Positions 1 to 7,780 of a DNA stretch of 64,000 nucleotides are shown piece after piece (the first letter of the stretch is position 1; each line of letters begins with the position of its first letter). The translations under genes and the position numbers were made by a program. Source of the DNA: an uncultured Alteromonadaceae bacterium (GTDB taxonomy: Bacteria > Pseudomonadota > Gammaproteobacteria > Enterobacterales > Alteromonadaceae). Location: assembly GCA_947501935.1 (NCBI GenBank), contig CANMXU010000018.1, positions 34,685 to 98,684 of the forward strand, in the 5' to 3' direction. The notes under the pieces were generated by a model. The model was given only the letters and a program-made list of their open reading frames with translations, did not search any database and had not been told where the DNA came from.

Positions 1-526
1 AAGTGTTATGGCTGGTGATAATGTTTTTGCGCATAACTATCAAGAAAAGTCGCACACTATTGCGACACGAGATCGATTAGATTATACCTTTGATCGTATT
101 CGTGCTGTGCGAACTAAAGACTTTAAATATATTCGTAACTACTTTCCTGAGCGTGCTTATATGCAAGCGCAGTATCGCGACTTACATCCCAAAAAATTCC
201 CATTTATGCAAGCTTATAAAACACTTTATAGTGCCGGGAAATTGAACTCGGCACAGGCTTTATTTATGGCCAAGAGAAAGCCGAATGAAGAGTTATATGA
301 TCTAAAAACTGACCCTGATGAAATTAATAACTTAGCTAGCCAGCCAAGCTATGAAAAAATATTAAAGCAACACCGCCTGTTATTAGATAATTGGCAAAAA
401 GCTGGGAATGATCAAGGACAATATCCCGAAAGTGACGCAGGTGTTGCTGCGGTAATTAAACGTTGGGAACAGCATTGTATTAGCCCCGAGTGCCAAAATT
501 ATCGTAAAAAGCAGTTGATGAATTAA
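1..526 (+). CDS. Sulfatase, C-terminal part (cut by window start)
   Basis: The frame is open from the first bases, so the ATG at 8 is probably internal and the gene begins upstream. What remains is about 174 residues with the typical end of a type I (S1) sulfatase: an R-x-R-A-V-R-T-K-D-F-K-Y-I-R block near residues 30-45, then E-E-L-Y-D-L-K-T-D-P-D-E-I-N-N-L-A, the strand that closes the small C-terminal subdomain. The long RNYFPERAYMQAQYRD-like stretch resembles N-sulfoglucosamine sulfohydrolase-like (S1_8-type) enzymes. The catalytic Cys and metal site lie outside the window. It belongs with the other sulfatases that follow. The substrate is unknown. Confidence 0.85.
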   Translation, partial: SVMAGDNVFAHNYQEKSHTIATRDRLDYTFDRIRAVRTKDFKYIRNYFPERAYMQAQYRDLHPKKFPFMQAYKTLYSAGKLNSAQALFMAKRKPNEELYDLKTDPDEINNLASQPSYEKILKQHRLLLDNWQKAGNDQGQYPESDAGVAAVIKRWEQHCISPECQNYRKKQLMN

Positions 527-604
527 TATTTTTATTTGCTATTTTATTCACACGATATTGGCTAATAATGTCTTAAGTTACATTTATTTAGACTTTATTG
601 AAAT

Positions 605-624
605 CATATGAAAGCTTTCGTATG
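605..624. promoter_or_regulatory. 20-bp palindrome upstream of binding-protein gene
   Basis: CATATGAAAGCTTTCGTATG is a palindrome with one mismatched pair, centred on AAGCTT. It lies about 100 bp before the ATG at 726, where an operator would sit. A related but less symmetric sequence (TATATGAAAGCTT) occurs near 5318-5330, upstream of the sulfatase pair. The binding factor is unknown. Confidence 0.4.
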
Positions 625-725
625 TTATTGTTTTGAGCTTTTTTGTGAGAAATGTCTTACAAAAAATCTAAAAATGGTTATGATGTAAACAGATTTAAGC
701 AAAGTTCGTAGGGCTGTAGCTGTAT

Positions 726-2006
726 ATGAAAACTCCTTTTTTAACTTTTAATTTGATCATTGTTGGTTTGGTTAGCAGTTTGATCAGTATATTCTCAGGG
801 AGCGCTATTGCAGCAGAGAAAATAAATAAAAAAAGCGTAACCGTGGCTTTATATTCATCGCCGACCATTCGTTTGGCCTTTTTACCTTTATTTAAGCAAT
901 TTGAAGAACAAACCAATATTCGCGTTAAAACAGTGCGCTATACCGACCAACATGAGTTTCATAACTCTATGGATAAATGGTTAGTAAAGGGTATCGATAC
1001 CCCTGATATTTTACACGGTCAAAGTGCTGAACGGCTTTATGCGTTAGCAAAGAAAGGTTTGCTTCATCCGCAAACTCAATTGTGGCATCGACAAGGCTGG
1101 TTTGAAAAATTTAGAACTGAACTAATTGACTGGGTAAGTTATGAAGGTGAAGTGTATGGCTTGCCTTATGGCTATTATACTTGGGGACTTTTCTATAAAA
1201 AATCACTTGTAGAAAAATTTGGCCCAGTGCCAACTACTTGGGACGATTTTTTATATTATTGCCAGCAATTAAAAGAGGCGGGTATTAGCCCTTTCCCTGC
1301 TTCTAAAAAGCAACCTTTTATCGCTGCTGCTTGGTTTGAATATTTAGTTTTACGCAGTTACGGTTTAAGCTTTTTTGAAGAAATCAGCGCTGGAAAGGTA
1401 TCGTTTCATCACCCGAAAGTACAGTCAGTATTAAGCCAATGGCAACAAATGATCGAATTGGGTTTCTTTGATACTCAATATGAACAATATGATTGGGAAG
1501 AATACATTCCGCGTTTTCTAAGAGATCAAATAGGCTTTGTTTTTATGAGCACCAATGTTGGCAGTCGTATTTACGACAAAAAATTTATTGAAGCGGTTGA
1601 TTTTATGCCATTTCCAAAAATTAATGATATTCCGCGTTATGAGTCAGGACCTGCCAATAGCTTTTTCATTGCCCAAAACTCTCAAAACAAAAAGGCTGCA
1701 GAGCAATTTCTTGATTTTTTTTCCCTGCCTGAAATTCAATCTCAACTTGGCAAATATTTGTATCTATCTCCAGCGCATAATGAGGCACAAAGCATAGGTG
1801 GAAAATATACTAGCGCGGGCCATAATACCTTATTGAGTGCTGAAGGGATTTCCCCCTTCTTTGATCGCGCCGCTAAGCCAGAATTTGAAAAACCGGCAGT
1901 AAAGGCTTTTGCTGAGTTTTTAGCTACAGGTAATACCAAAATGCTTACTAAGCAATTAGAAGCTATTCGTGTAAAAGGCAAGGGGAAATTAGCCCTGAAT
2001 AATTAA
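726..2006 (+). CDS. Extracellular solute-binding protein, family 1 (orphan sugar-binding type)
   Basis: A 426-residue protein with an N-terminal signal peptide (hydrophobic to about residue 29, cleavage near SAIA-AEK). It has the family 1 ABC binding-protein fold: beta-start VTVALYSSPT, a hinge region with WGLFYKKSLVEKFGPVPTTW near residue 155-175, and the C-terminal AEQFLDFF segment. These proteins bind oligosaccharides in the periplasm for an ABC importer. No permease or ATPase gene is nearby. A clear paralogue of the same length lies at 18454-19719 on the other strand; they share blocks such as FGPVP, AAWFEYLVLR and SPFFDRA. With no importer, a sensing role for a kinase or a remote importer are both possible. 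An array of TTNNTAG heptamers follows the stop codon. Confidence 0.85.
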   Translation: MKTPFLTFNLIIVGLVSSLISIFSGSAIAAEKINKKSVTVALYSSPTIRLAFLPLFKQFEEQTNIRVKTVRYTDQHEFHNSMDKWLVKGIDTPDILHGQSAERLYALAKKGLLHPQTQLWHRQGWFEKFRTELIDWVSYEGEVYGLPYGYYTWGLFYKKSLVEKFGPVPTTWDDFLYYCQQLKEAGISPFPASKKQPFIAAAWFEYLVLRSYGLSFFEEISAGKVSFHHPKVQSVLSQWQQMIELGFFDTQYEQYDWEEYIPRFLRDQIGFVFMSTNVGSRIYDKKFIEAVDFMPFPKINDIPRYESGPANSFFIAQNSQNKKAAEQFLDFFSLPEIQSQLGKYLYLSPAHNEAQSIGGKYTSAGHNTLLSAEGISPFFDRAAKPEFEKPAVKAFAEFLATGNTKMLTKQLEAIRVKGKGKLALNN

Positions 2007-2062
2007 GGATTGATTATCTTTTTGGGAGTGAATTCGTTTCTAATCGCTTTGATAATTGATAA

Positions 2063-2097
2063 TTGTTAGTTGTTAGTTGATAGTTAATAGTTAATAG
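2063..2097. repeat. Heptamer array TTNNTAG (five units)
   Basis: Five consecutive 7-bp units: TTGTTAG twice, TTGATAG once, TTAATAG twice. The array starts 57 bp after the stop of the binding-protein gene. It is of the same TTNNTAG type as the larger array at 27763-27853, which also follows a binding-protein gene. Confidence 0.8.
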
Positions 2098-2112
2098 AAG
2101 GCTTTTATATAG

Positions 2113-2211
2113 GGTCTGTTGATTTTCAGCTATATTTTTGTAGCAAAAGGTTTGCCTTGATTAAAACGCTTTTAATTTGAACAAAATTCATACTCGAAAG
2201 ATCAACAGACC
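2113..2211. mobile_element. Short MITE-like element with 11-bp terminal inverted repeats
   Basis: GGTCTGTTGAT at 2113-2123 and its exact reverse complement ATCAACAGACC at 2201-2211 bound a 99-bp non-coding segment. The ends look like insertion-sequence termini, and the right end extends as a longer conserved-looking stretch (CATACTCGAAAG). There is no reading frame inside, so it would depend on a transposase elsewhere. It sits between the binding-protein gene and the 3' end of a sulfatase. It could instead be a large stem-loop, but the 77-nt loop argues against a simple terminator. Confidence 0.55.
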
Positions 2212-2229
2212 TAGTTTTATCTTTTTAAA

Positions 2230-3681
2230 TTAGTGCTTCTTAGCCCAAGGAGATGGTAGCTTTTCTAAGGTGAATTCAGGATGATAGCTGCGAGTAGTTA
2301 ACATTTTCTCCATTAATAATTTGAGTAATTCAGGCTTTGCTGCGGCGACATTATTTTGTTCGCTAGCATCAAGGGATAAATTATACAGCTCTGCTGGTTT
2401 ATTTTTATATTTTATTAACTTCCATTGCTGATATCTAATTGCCTGTACAGGGCCTTTAGCTTCGTTAAACTCCCAATATAAATAGTCATGCTGCTGCTGC
2501 TCTGTGACTTTGGCTAATAAGGTATTTACTATAGAAATACCATCAGTAGTAGGGCAGTTATTATCACCTGCAAGTTGGCAAAAGGTTGGCATCATATCCC
2601 AAAATGCACTGATATGATCTGATTGGGAGTCGGGAGCTATTTTTCCTGGCCAGCGCGCAATAAAAGGCACTCTAATTCCACCTTCGTATAAATCACGCTT
2701 TTTGCCTTTAAAACCGCCATTGCTATTGAAAAAGCCATCATCATATTCAGGGCCATTATCACTGGTGAAAATTACTAAAGTATTATCTGCTAAACCTTGC
2801 TGTTCAAGTACCGCGAGTAACGTACCAACATCACGATCCATACGTGAAACCATGCCCGCATAGGTAGTATTTCCTTCAACATCGTTACGATAATGTCCTT
2901 GGGTATTCATTAAGCGTTTAGGCCAGCCTAAGTTAATATATGGCTGTTTTGAGTCTTCAGGTACGGTTAGTGCTAGGTGAGGGATGGTATAAGCTAAATA
3001 AAGAAAAAACGGTTGTTTATGTTGCTGTCTTTTGATGTAGGAAATCGCTTTTTCAGTAAATAAATCGTGAGTATATTGTCCTTTGTTGGTGAGGTAATCG
3101 TTATTTTCTAGTAGAAATGATTGATTATTTTCATATAAGGTTGGCCAATAATAATGATGAGCATCAAGGTGGTTTTTCAAACCAAAAAAGTAATCAAAAC
3201 CTTGCTGTAAGGGCATTGCTGTTTGCTTAGCGTCATCTGCCTCTGCTAAACCCCACTTGCCAATGGCTGCGGTGTTATAGCCATTGTTTTTCAGCATTTT
3301 GGCTAAAGTTATATCGTCTGCTTTTAAATCTACGGGATGGCGAGAGTTAGTCCATTTAGGGTTACCTCTAATTGGGCTATGTCCAGAATGTAGACCGGTT
3401 AATAAACTGGCCCTCGATGGCCCGCAAACGGTTGAGCCCGCATAATGTTGAGTAAATTTGATGCCTTCATGGGCAAGTTGATCAATGTTTGGTGTTTTTA
3501 TTTTCGTTTGACCAAAAACACCAATATCGCCATAGCCCATATCATCTGCAAGAATGTAAATGATGTTTGGCCGAGGCGCTTTGTTTGTATGGGCACTTTG
3601 ACTTGCTAATGGCTTGGCGCTTTGAGCATTGCTATTAAATATAATAAGCAAGCTAGCAAGTAAAGTGCATAATATTTTCAT
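2230..3681 (-). CDS. S1 sulfatase (arylsulfatase A type), secreted
   Basis: A 483-residue formylglycine sulfatase with a signal peptide (about residues 1-19). The metal-binding start PNIIYILADDMGYGD is at about 38-52. The modification motif C-G-P-S-R is at Cys86, followed by ASLLTG; this Cys must become formylglycine for activity. The GKWG block (GKWH in most relatives) is near 142-145 and FTSDNGPEYDDG near 306. The C-terminal AELYNLSLDASEQNN closes the fold. It should hydrolyse sulfate esters on an oligosaccharide in the periplasm. It lies 15 bp downstream of the next sulfatase on the same strand, so the two form an operon. Substrate position unknown. Confidence 0.93.
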   Translation of the reverse strand: MKILCTLLASLLIIFNSNAQSAKPLASQSAHTNKAPRPNIIYILADDMGYGDIGVFGQTKIKTPNIDQLAHEGIKFTQHYAGSTVCGPSRASLLTGLHSGHSPIRGNPKWTNSRHPVDLKADDITLAKMLKNNGYNTAAIGKWGLAEADDAKQTAMPLQQGFDYFFGLKNHLDAHHYYWPTLYENNQSFLLENNDYLTNKGQYTHDLFTEKAISYIKRQQHKQPFFLYLAYTIPHLALTVPEDSKQPYINLGWPKRLMNTQGHYRNDVEGNTTYAGMVSRMDRDVGTLLAVLEQQGLADNTLVIFTSDNGPEYDDGFFNSNGGFKGKKRDLYEGGIRVPFIARWPGKIAPDSQSDHISAFWDMMPTFCQLAGDNNCPTTDGISIVNTLLAKVTEQQQHDYLYWEFNEAKGPVQAIRYQQWKLIKYKNKPAELYNLSLDASEQNNVAAAKPELLKLLMEKMLTTRSYHPEFTLEKLPSPWAKKH

Positions 3682-3696
3682 CTTATAATGGCGACT

Positions 3697-5265
3697 TTAA
3701 TCGCCTGCTGTCCACGGCTGAATTTTATTTCTTTTACGTAAAAATTGCGCATCAACGTCTTTATACCAATTTGCTAATTTTACCGTTAGTGCTTTGGTTA
3801 GTTCAGGCTTTTCATTGGCAAGATCGTTTTGCTCACCTATATCATCATCCAAATTAAATAAACTCACTGAGCCATCTTCTAAGTTTTGTATTAACTTATA
3901 TTTACCTAAGCGCACTGCCGCCGCTGGAATACCGCCTTGATTGCTATAATGAGGGTAATGCCAAAACAATGGCCGTTGCTGGTGGCTTGCTTGTTCAACT
4001 GCTGGGTTGGCTAATAGTGGCATTAAACTTTGACCGTCTAATACTTCGACTTCGGTTTGTGTTAAGTCATAAATAGTTGCGGGAATGTCCATGCCAATAA
4101 CTGGGGTGTTATTAACAATATTACCTTGACTAACACCTGGAATTTTAACCATTAAAGGGACTTTAATACCGCCTTCATAAACCCAGCCTTTACCACCTCG
4201 CAGTGGTAAATTGCTGGTGGGCATGCCTTCAGAGGTCGACAAGCCGCCATTATCTGATGTGAAAAATACTATGGTATTTTTATCTAACCCTGAACTTTCA
4301 AGTTGCTCAATTACACGGCCAATATTAGTGTCCATTTGTTCAACCATTGCTGCATAAGTAGGGTGGTTTTGCGCAATTCTGACCTTACGAGGATTTTTTG
4401 CATAAGGCCAAATTTGTTGGTCTTGACCAAATTCTTGCTCAGCAGTAAGTGGCTTAGCGAGTTTCTCATATTTTTCGATAGTTTCTTTAGGGGCTTGTAA
4501 AGGCACATGCACTGAGTAATAAGAAAGCACCATTAAAAAGGGATCATCACCAGCATTTTTAAGTTTATTGATGGCTTCATCGGTCAAGCGTTTTGTTAAA
4601 TACTCGCCATTTTCACCTTGTGCTAAGCGAGGGTTTTTATAAGGTGCAAAATAGCCTCCGGCAGGCGAGCCGCTACTCCAGCCGGCAATATTGGTATCAA
4701 AACCTTGCTTTTCTGGCCAGTATTCTTCACTTTCTCCTAAATGCCATTTACCGATAAAGGTGGTTTGATATTTAGCCGGCAAAGCTTCTGCCATGGTTAA
4801 GCTGCTATCAGGCATAAAGTCGAAACTGTCTGCTGCTTTAAAACTACCGGCTCGACGCTTGCTGTTTTTGTGGTGAAACCAGTCTGTAGCATTTGCTCGC
4901 GCTGGGTTAACCCCTGTCATTAACGCGAGTCGAGAAGGGCTGCAAACCGGGTTTGCAGCATAACTGTTACTAAAGTTGACACTTTGTTTGGCAAGTTTCG
5001 ATAGGTTAGGGGTTTGGTAAAAAGTATCTGGGTTATTAGGAGCGATATCCATAAAGCCAAGATCGTCAACAATAATCACCAGAAAATTCCAATCACCCGT
5101 TTGTGAAAGTGGATTTGCTATTGCTCCGGTTACTTTTGCAGAATTTAGCGTATTAGCATTTTGAGTTTCTACCGCTAACGTTAAAGGCGAGTTAACTAGC
5201 CCAAGTGTTAATAGCAATGATAGCGTGGTATTTTTATAGGCAGTAAGTGCGTTCAATAGGTTCAC
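3697..5265 (-). CDS. S1 sulfatase, secreted, first gene of a two-sulfatase operon
   Basis: 522 residues as drawn from a GTG at 5265. A TTG three codons in (5256) has better spacing to the AGGG upstream, so the start is uncertain by three residues. The signal peptide ends near TLA-VET. The metal-site motif VIIVDDLGFMD is at about 63-73, and the formylglycine motif C-S-P-S-R is at Cys108. IGKWHLGE and FFTSDNGG follow in the expected order. The block DTNIAGWSSGSPAGGYF resembles S1_16-like enzymes. Transcription continues into the sulfatase at 2230-3681. It likely acts on sulfated galactan fragments, inferred from the locus. Confidence 0.93.
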   Translation of the reverse strand: MNLLNALTAYKNTTLSLLLTLGLVNSPLTLAVETQNANTLNSAKVTGAIANPLSQTGDWNFLVIIVDDLGFMDIAPNNPDTFYQTPNLSKLAKQSVNFSNSYAANPVCSPSRLALMTGVNPARANATDWFHHKNSKRRAGSFKAADSFDFMPDSSLTMAEALPAKYQTTFIGKWHLGESEEYWPEKQGFDTNIAGWSSGSPAGGYFAPYKNPRLAQGENGEYLTKRLTDEAINKLKNAGDDPFLMVLSYYSVHVPLQAPKETIEKYEKLAKPLTAEQEFGQDQQIWPYAKNPRKVRIAQNHPTYAAMVEQMDTNIGRVIEQLESSGLDKNTIVFFTSDNGGLSTSEGMPTSNLPLRGGKGWVYEGGIKVPLMVKIPGVSQGNIVNNTPVIGMDIPATIYDLTQTEVEVLDGQSLMPLLANPAVEQASHQQRPLFWHYPHYSNQGGIPAAAVRLGKYKLIQNLEDGSVSLFNLDDDIGEQNDLANEKPELTKALTVKLANWYKDVDAQFLRKRNKIQPWTAGD

Positions 5266-5766
5266 CCTGTATTTGAATTAAAGCTAAAGCGGCTGTTTTG
5301 ATATACCGTTATGTGTATATGAAAGCTTATTCATCTTATTACGCTCTCAAGAATAACTCAGCTTATACTTAGTATCGGCTTTATTTGTAAAACTTGTAAG
5401 AAACATTACGTATATTTACAATGATAATATAAATACTATTATTTAAGCTGTGTTATTGCAATAAAGTTGCAGTGCTTATTCATTATGTTTTGCCAAAGCC
5501 GTTGTTTTTGTTTGTGCTTTTATTGGCGATTACGCTTTGATTTTTCCTGACTGTTATTGGAATAAACTGGATTTTAGTTGTTTTATTTAAATGGGCGTTG
5601 CCTGCTTTATTGTACGATATGAGCATAACAAGCTAAAAATAGCGCTTGCCAACTAGTATGATAAATAATATTATTTTACCTTGGTGTTACATCTCACCTT
5701 TAACGATAAATAAGCTTGTCTACGTTAAAGGGAGAACTAAAGTATGAAATACAGCAGGGTAGTTTA
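5266..5766. other. Divergent intergenic region between sulfatase operon and galM
   Basis: About 500 bp without a gene. It must carry the promoters for both directions. TATATGAAAGCTTATTCAT near 5318-5336 partly repeats the palindrome at 605-624, making a shared regulator plausible but unproven. The right end holds a seven-codon reading frame directly before galM (see that entry). No RNA gene was recognised. Confidence 0.5.
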
Positions 5767-5767
5767 A
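5744..5767 (+). other. Seven-codon leader frame overlapping the galM start (TAATG)
   Basis: A good ribosome-binding site (GGAG at 5731-5734) is placed nine bases before an ATG at 5744 that opens only seven codons (MKYSRVV) and stops with TAA at 5765-5767. The last A of that stop is the first base of the ATG of the mutarotase frame. This is the layout of translational coupling. It may also be chance, with the long frame starting at a TTG at 5716. Confidence 0.4.
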
Positions 5768-6648
5768 TGGACGTTTTTTCAATTAAAGATCAGTACAGTG
5801 AAGTGGTTATTGCTCCTGAGTTGGGCGGTAGTATCTTAGCATTTACCAGTAATATTAATGGCTGTAGCAGAGAAATTTTTCGTAGTAACTTAGCGCCAGA
5901 AACTGTTCTTGATACTTGTTGCTTTCCATTAGTTCCTTTTTCTAATCGCATTCGTCATGGTCAATTTACTTGGCAAAATAAGAATATTCAATTACCACTT
6001 AATGCTTTGCCTGAAGTACATGCTCATCACGGTCATGGCTGGCAAACTACGTGGAAAATTGATGAAGTAAGTGCTTCTAGCATTGTTATTTCATATCAAT
6101 ATAAGCCAGACCAATGGCCGTTTGCTTACAGTACTACTCAGAAAATAAGCTTAGACAATGGCATGTTGGTTATGTCTTTGGCGCTAACCAATAACAGTAA
6201 AACTGATATGCCCGCGGGCTTGGGTTTTCACCCTTATTTCACCCGTACACCGCAAAGCGCCTTAGCAAGCGATATTAGCCAAGTATGGCAAGTTGACGAA
6301 CAATGCTTGCCGACTGAAATTTCAGCAGCACCAGCAGCTCTAGCTGAGCCTCAAGGAATGGTATTTGAAGGTTCCAACTTAGATAATGCTTTAGTTGATT
6401 TTCCCCACCAAGCCAGTGTTATTTGGCCAGAATGGCAAGCTAAAGCTGAAATAACAACATCAGATAATTGCGACTTTCTTGTGGTTTATAGCCCTGATAA
6501 TGCCAACTTTAGCTGTGTTGAGCCTGTAACCCATATAACTGATGCAATCAATATGGCAGCTAAAGGTGTTGAAAATACCGGTGAGCAAACGTTAAAGCCG
6601 GATGAGTCATTAACTATTTGGATGAAAGTTAAGCCGAGCGCCATTTAG
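5767..6648 (+). CDS. galM: Aldose 1-epimerase (galactose mutarotase)
   Basis: A 293-residue protein from the ATG at 5767; an in-frame TTG at 5716 would add 17 residues. It has the GalM-type beta-sandwich signature: NRIRHGQFTW, then HGHGWQTTW with the catalytic-region His, then GLGFHPYF, and a late E-P-V-T-H-I block carrying the expected catalytic Glu. It interconverts alpha and beta anomers of galactose or related aldoses. There is no signal peptide, so it is cytoplasmic. Next to sulfatases and a beta-galactosidase it suggests that galactose is a product of the pathway. Translation may be coupled to the short leader frame just upstream. Confidence 0.85.
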   Translation: MDVFSIKDQYSEVVIAPELGGSILAFTSNINGCSREIFRSNLAPETVLDTCCFPLVPFSNRIRHGQFTWQNKNIQLPLNALPEVHAHHGHGWQTTWKIDEVSASSIVISYQYKPDQWPFAYSTTQKISLDNGMLVMSLALTNNSKTDMPAGLGFHPYFTRTPQSALASDISQVWQVDEQCLPTEISAAPAALAEPQGMVFEGSNLDNALVDFPHQASVIWPEWQAKAEITTSDNCDFLVVYSPDNANFSCVEPVTHITDAINMAAKGVENTGEQTLKPDESLTIWMKVKPSAI

Positions 6649-6734
6649 TCACTTGTGAACACTGTTATTAAAGCCATGAGTTAATAACCTGCTTCTACTG
6701 GGGACTATTTTAGTAGCTGTTACTGACAACGTAC

Positions 6735-7601
6735 TTACTGGCAACATAGCACTTGCCAATCTTTCACCTTTGCATTAATAAAGCCTGCTTCTTGAAAGGC
6801 TTGGCTTATTGTTCCTTGTTTACGCATTGCCTTAAGCCCTTTTTGTAGGGCATTATATATTTTTAGACTATTGCTATTATGTTTGTTTATCACGATATGG
6901 CGAGTGCCTTTAATGGCTATTTTTACATTAGGTATAGGGTGTAAAGCAATATTTTGATAAACCTGCCTTAAGTCTTCTCTGTTAGAAAAATCATCAAGTA
7001 AAAAGTCAGCTCTTTGCGCATCAACCATTCTCAGCATAAATGCATACTTTGATACGCTATGGCTGGTGATCCCCATTAATTTCAGGGTTTGCCAGTCGGT
7101 TTTCCAAAAGCTACTAGAAACGGCGTTATAAGCTTGTAATTCTTTTAAGCTAGTGACTTTGAATATTGCTTTGTTTTTTTTAGAGCTATATATACCTTTA
7201 ACAATTTCACCTTCGCGAAGAATAGGATCTGAAACATACATGGTATTGGTATCAGTAAGTGCTAACCAAATACTGTCGATCATTAGGTCGATGTCGCCAG
7301 CGGATACTTGTTGAATAAGCCTTGGAATATTACTGACAGACTTGAAATTAAAATGAGGCTCTAAACCACCAATACGCAAGGCTTGGCAAATTAAAATGCT
7401 TTCGATTAATACCCTAGAAGCTTGTTTAAGGGCATCGCTTTCAATAGCGTCGCAGCTATTACCTCGGGTTAAAAAGTTAAGTTGCCTGTGTACTTGTTGA
7501 TGTGGGCTAATACCGACATTAATGGTGATTTTCTCCGCGTAAGTGTAGGGACTTACCAGAAAAAATAACGGAAAATAAAATGCCAACCAGCGAAAAAACA
7601 C
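6735..7601 (-). CDS. Family 3 extracellular solute-binding protein (orphan)
   Basis: 288 residues from a GTG at 7601 with a ribosome-binding site (AAAGGA) about eight bases upstream. A signal peptide (about 1-22, ending TYA-EKI) precedes a bilobal periplasmic-binding domain: ITINVGISPH start, IPRLIQQVSAGDIDLMIDS near 90-110, and a C-terminal LQKGLKAMRKQGTISQAF helix as in family 3 (amino acid or sensor) binding proteins. No transporter genes are adjacent. Such orphans may feed ligand information to sensor kinases or cyclases. The gene lies between galM and a sulfatase, but its ligand cannot be read from sequence. Confidence 0.75.
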   Translation of the reverse strand: MFFRWLAFYFPLFFLVSPYTYAEKITINVGISPHQQVHRQLNFLTRGNSCDAIESDALKQASRVLIESILICQALRIGGLEPHFNFKSVSNIPRLIQQVSAGDIDLMIDSIWLALTDTNTMYVSDPILREGEIVKGIYSSKKNKAIFKVTSLKELQAYNAVSSSFWKTDWQTLKLMGITSHSVSKYAFMLRMVDAQRADFLLDDFSNREDLRQVYQNIALHPIPNVKIAIKGTRHIVINKHNSNSLKIYNALQKGLKAMRKQGTISQAFQEAGFINAKVKDWQVLCCQ

Positions 7602-7746
7602 TAAGCTTTCCTTTAATTAACTGTCATAGCTATGCATTGAGTATAAACGAGCGTGTGATGAATTCCACTAATCAGTTATAGGGAGAAACTTTAAGGAATT
7701 TGACTAATTAGCTGGGCTAAAAACTGTGGTGAAGTTAAGGGAGGGA

Positions 7747-7772
7747 GCCAAGAAGCAAGAACGCTTCTTGGC
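7747..7772 (-). terminator. Stem-loop after sulfatase gene
   Basis: GCCAAGAAGC and GCTTCTTGGC form a perfect 10-bp stem with a six-base loop, starting nine bases past the stop codon of the sulfatase at 7781. On the minus strand it is not followed by a clear T-run. It may protect the 3' end or be a weak terminator. Confidence 0.5.
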
Positions 7773-7780
7773 GATAAAGC

